Shown here piece by piece: positions 14,097 to 15,195 of a stretch of 15,195 nucleotides of DNA (position 1 is its first letter; every line of letters starts with the position of its first letter). The stretch covers positions 1-15,195 of the forward strand of contig DUKC01000051.1 in NCBI GenBank assembly GCA_013329495.1, in the 5' to 3' direction. A model generated the notes under the pieces. The model was given only the letters and a program-made list of their open reading frames with translations, did no database searches and was not told where the DNA came from. The translations under genes and the position numbers were made by a program. Source of the stretch: Thermoplasmata archaeon. Lineage in GTDB: Archaea; Thermoplasmatota; E2; UBA9212.

Positions 14097-15159
14097 GTGA
14101 GCCTTTCCTGTTCAACTCCCTCTTTTTGTTGGAAGCTTCTGCTCTGTCCAGTATGACATATCTCCTTGGATAGGAAATCTCAATGCCTTCTTCCCTGAAT
14201 CTCTTCAGAATGCTTTTTCTTAGGTCACAGCACATCTGAAATGCGTCACCTTGATTCTTTGTCTTTGCAATCAGCCTTAGCTGCAGCCCCGAATCCTTGA
14301 AATCAGTAATCTGCACCTTCGGTTCCATCGCTTTGGTCAAGCACAGGGGATGGCGTTTCGCCTCTTCCTTCATAACTTCAAAAGCCTTGTCAACCTCTGA
14401 TTCGTATGAAATACCAACATAGAGTCTTCCAATCATCTGGGGGTCTTCTATCGCGTAGTTTATTATCGGTTCCTTGTCAATCACAGAATTTGGTATGATT
14501 ATTCTCCTGTTGTCCCAGGTTCTTATTATCGTGTGCCTCAGCCCAACATCTTCAACGTACCCAAAATCTCCCTTGTAAAGCAAGGCGTCTCCCAACATGT
14601 AAGGTTTTGACAGTGCTATGGAAATGCCTGCGAAAATGTTTGCGAGAGTAGACTGGGCGGCAAAACCAATGACTATTCCCAAAAATCCGGCACTTGTTAT
14701 CATGGCAGCCAGAGCCGCTCCGCAACCCGCCTCGCCCAATGCCGCCAAAACGCCAACAAACATTATGGCGAAAATTAGTATTCTGCCGATGACTTTAAAT
14801 CCTGCTCCCGCACCCTTTTCCTTGGCTGTTTTTCCTCTCCTCTCAAAAAGCTTTTTGATGATGAGGGCCAGCATTCCAGTTGTTACCAGGATCGCTATCA
14901 CTGAGAAAAACCATTCAGGGAGCGCCTGTTCCGCCTCATAAATGTACTCATCAAATGAGGGGGTATTCCAGCAGAATGTGAGAATGCCCAACAGATAAAG
15001 AATTGTAAGTGCTAGTTTTCTGCTTCTTCTTGCCCCTTTCTCGGACAGCCACTTGGGCGATAATGCTTTTTTGATGCGCTTGTATGCTAAGTTAACAATC
15101 CAAGTCAAAATTAAAAGTATGACTACAAGAATTATAATTCTGACAGCAATTTCCATCAT
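14029..15159 (-). CDS. MscS-family mechanosensitive ion channel
   Basis: This 376-residue protein has transmembrane segments at about 4-24, 48-64, 83-104 and 121-141. Next comes the pore helix and beta domain typical of small-conductance mechanosensitive channels: SAGFLGIVIGFAAQSTLANI (156-175), KPYMLGD (185-191), GYVEDVGLRHTIIRTWDNR (200-218) and IIPNSVI (221-227). A cytoplasmic alpha/beta domain follows, then a basic, probably disordered tail of about 30 residues (NKKRELNRKGSPKN...). It should release solutes under osmotic downshock. The two leading Met codons make the start 15159 or 15156. A TATA-like box (15182-15190) about 28 bases upstream and no SD suggest a leaderless transcript. The last 22 codons or so overlap the 3' end of the opposing gene. 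Confidence 0.93.
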   Translation of the reverse strand: MMEIAVRIIILVVILLILTWIVNLAYKRIKKALSPKWLSEKGARRSRKLALTILYLLGILTFCWNTPSFDEYIYEAEQALPEWFFSVIAILVTTGMLALIIKKLFERRGKTAKEKGAGAGFKVIGRILIFAIMFVGVLAALGEAGCGAALAAMITSAGFLGIVIGFAAQSTLANIFAGISIALSKPYMLGDALLYKGDFGYVEDVGLRHTIIRTWDNRRIIIPNSVIDKEPIINYAIEDPQMIGRLYVGISYESEVDKAFEVMKEEAKRHPLCLTKAMEPKVQITDFKDSGLQLRLIAKTKNQGDAFQMCCDLRKSILKRFREEGIEISYPRRYVILDRAEASNKKRELNRKGSPKNLDDKDIRHPRRDNARQQNE

Positions 15160-15181
15160 TTTATAGAAAATTGGTTAGTAT

Positions 15182-15190
15182 CTTTATAAA
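15182..15190 (-). promoter_or_regulatory. TATA-like box for the MscS gene
   Basis: On the minus strand GATTTATAAAGA is centred about 28 bases before the ATG at 15159, with no Shine-Dalgarno sequence between. This fits a leaderless archaeal promoter. Confidence 0.55.
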
Positions 15191-15195
15191 TCTAG

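Noticed and set aside
1..15195. CRISPR arrays, insertion sequences, integrase or attachment sites
   Set aside because: No regularly spaced repeats, transposase-like proteins or long terminal repeats were seen; the window reads as ordinary metabolic chromosome.

Overview
The window looks like chromosomal DNA from an uncultured archaeon. The main evidence is a set of AT-rich TATA-like boxes about 26-33 bases upstream of start codons, several in front of genes with no Shine-Dalgarno sequence (leaderless pattern: 2675+, 8501-, 15159-). Heavy AGA/AGG arginine and ATA isoleucine use, an Mth938-fold gene and a divergent ATP-type PEP carboxykinase agree with this. A TACK-type, possibly thermophilic lineage is a guess; no rRNA or other phylogenetic marker is present.

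The main content is a dispersed inositol-catabolism locus of the kind known from Thermotoga maritima (IolG-IolM-IolN-IolO, TM0412-TM0416, cited from memory). On the left are a sugar ABC importer of the ribose/CUT2 type (tail of the binding protein 1-96 +, permease 141-1091 -, double ATPase 1088-2572 -) and, divergently, an IolO-like 5-dehydro-L-gluconate epimerase (2675-3502 +). On the right are two tandem zinc-type medium-chain dehydrogenases (8621-9790 and 9867-11051 +), an IolG-like inositol dehydrogenase (11059-12054 +) and a creatininase-fold IolN-like ring hydrolase (12086-13201 +). Together they could import inositol, oxidise it to scyllo-inosose and then 3-dehydro-scyllo-inosose, open the ring to 5-dehydro-L-gluconate and epimerise that to D-tagaturonate. 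The later hexuronate steps are not in the window.

Between the two halves lie a small membrane protein whose C-terminal SHOCT domain is broken by an apparent one-base frameshift (3682-3962 -) with a decayed second SHOCT tail behind it (3997-4059 -), an Mth938-family protein (4330-4674 +), a binuclear-metal amidohydrolase (4772-6004 +), a three-helix membrane protein (6186-6473 +) and a divergent PEP carboxykinase (6600-8501 -), which could feed the products of sugar-acid breakdown into gluconeogenesis. The right end has a membrane-anchored, probably beta-propeller protein (13266-14096 +) overlapping tail to tail with an MscS-family channel (14029-15159 -).

The most notable observations are the archaeal inositol pathway, the first dehydrogenase paralog having Ser where the catalytic-zinc Cys is expected, the SHOCT frameshift with its tandem relic, and the unusual PEP carboxykinase. 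No tRNA, rRNA, CRISPR array or insertion sequence was seen.
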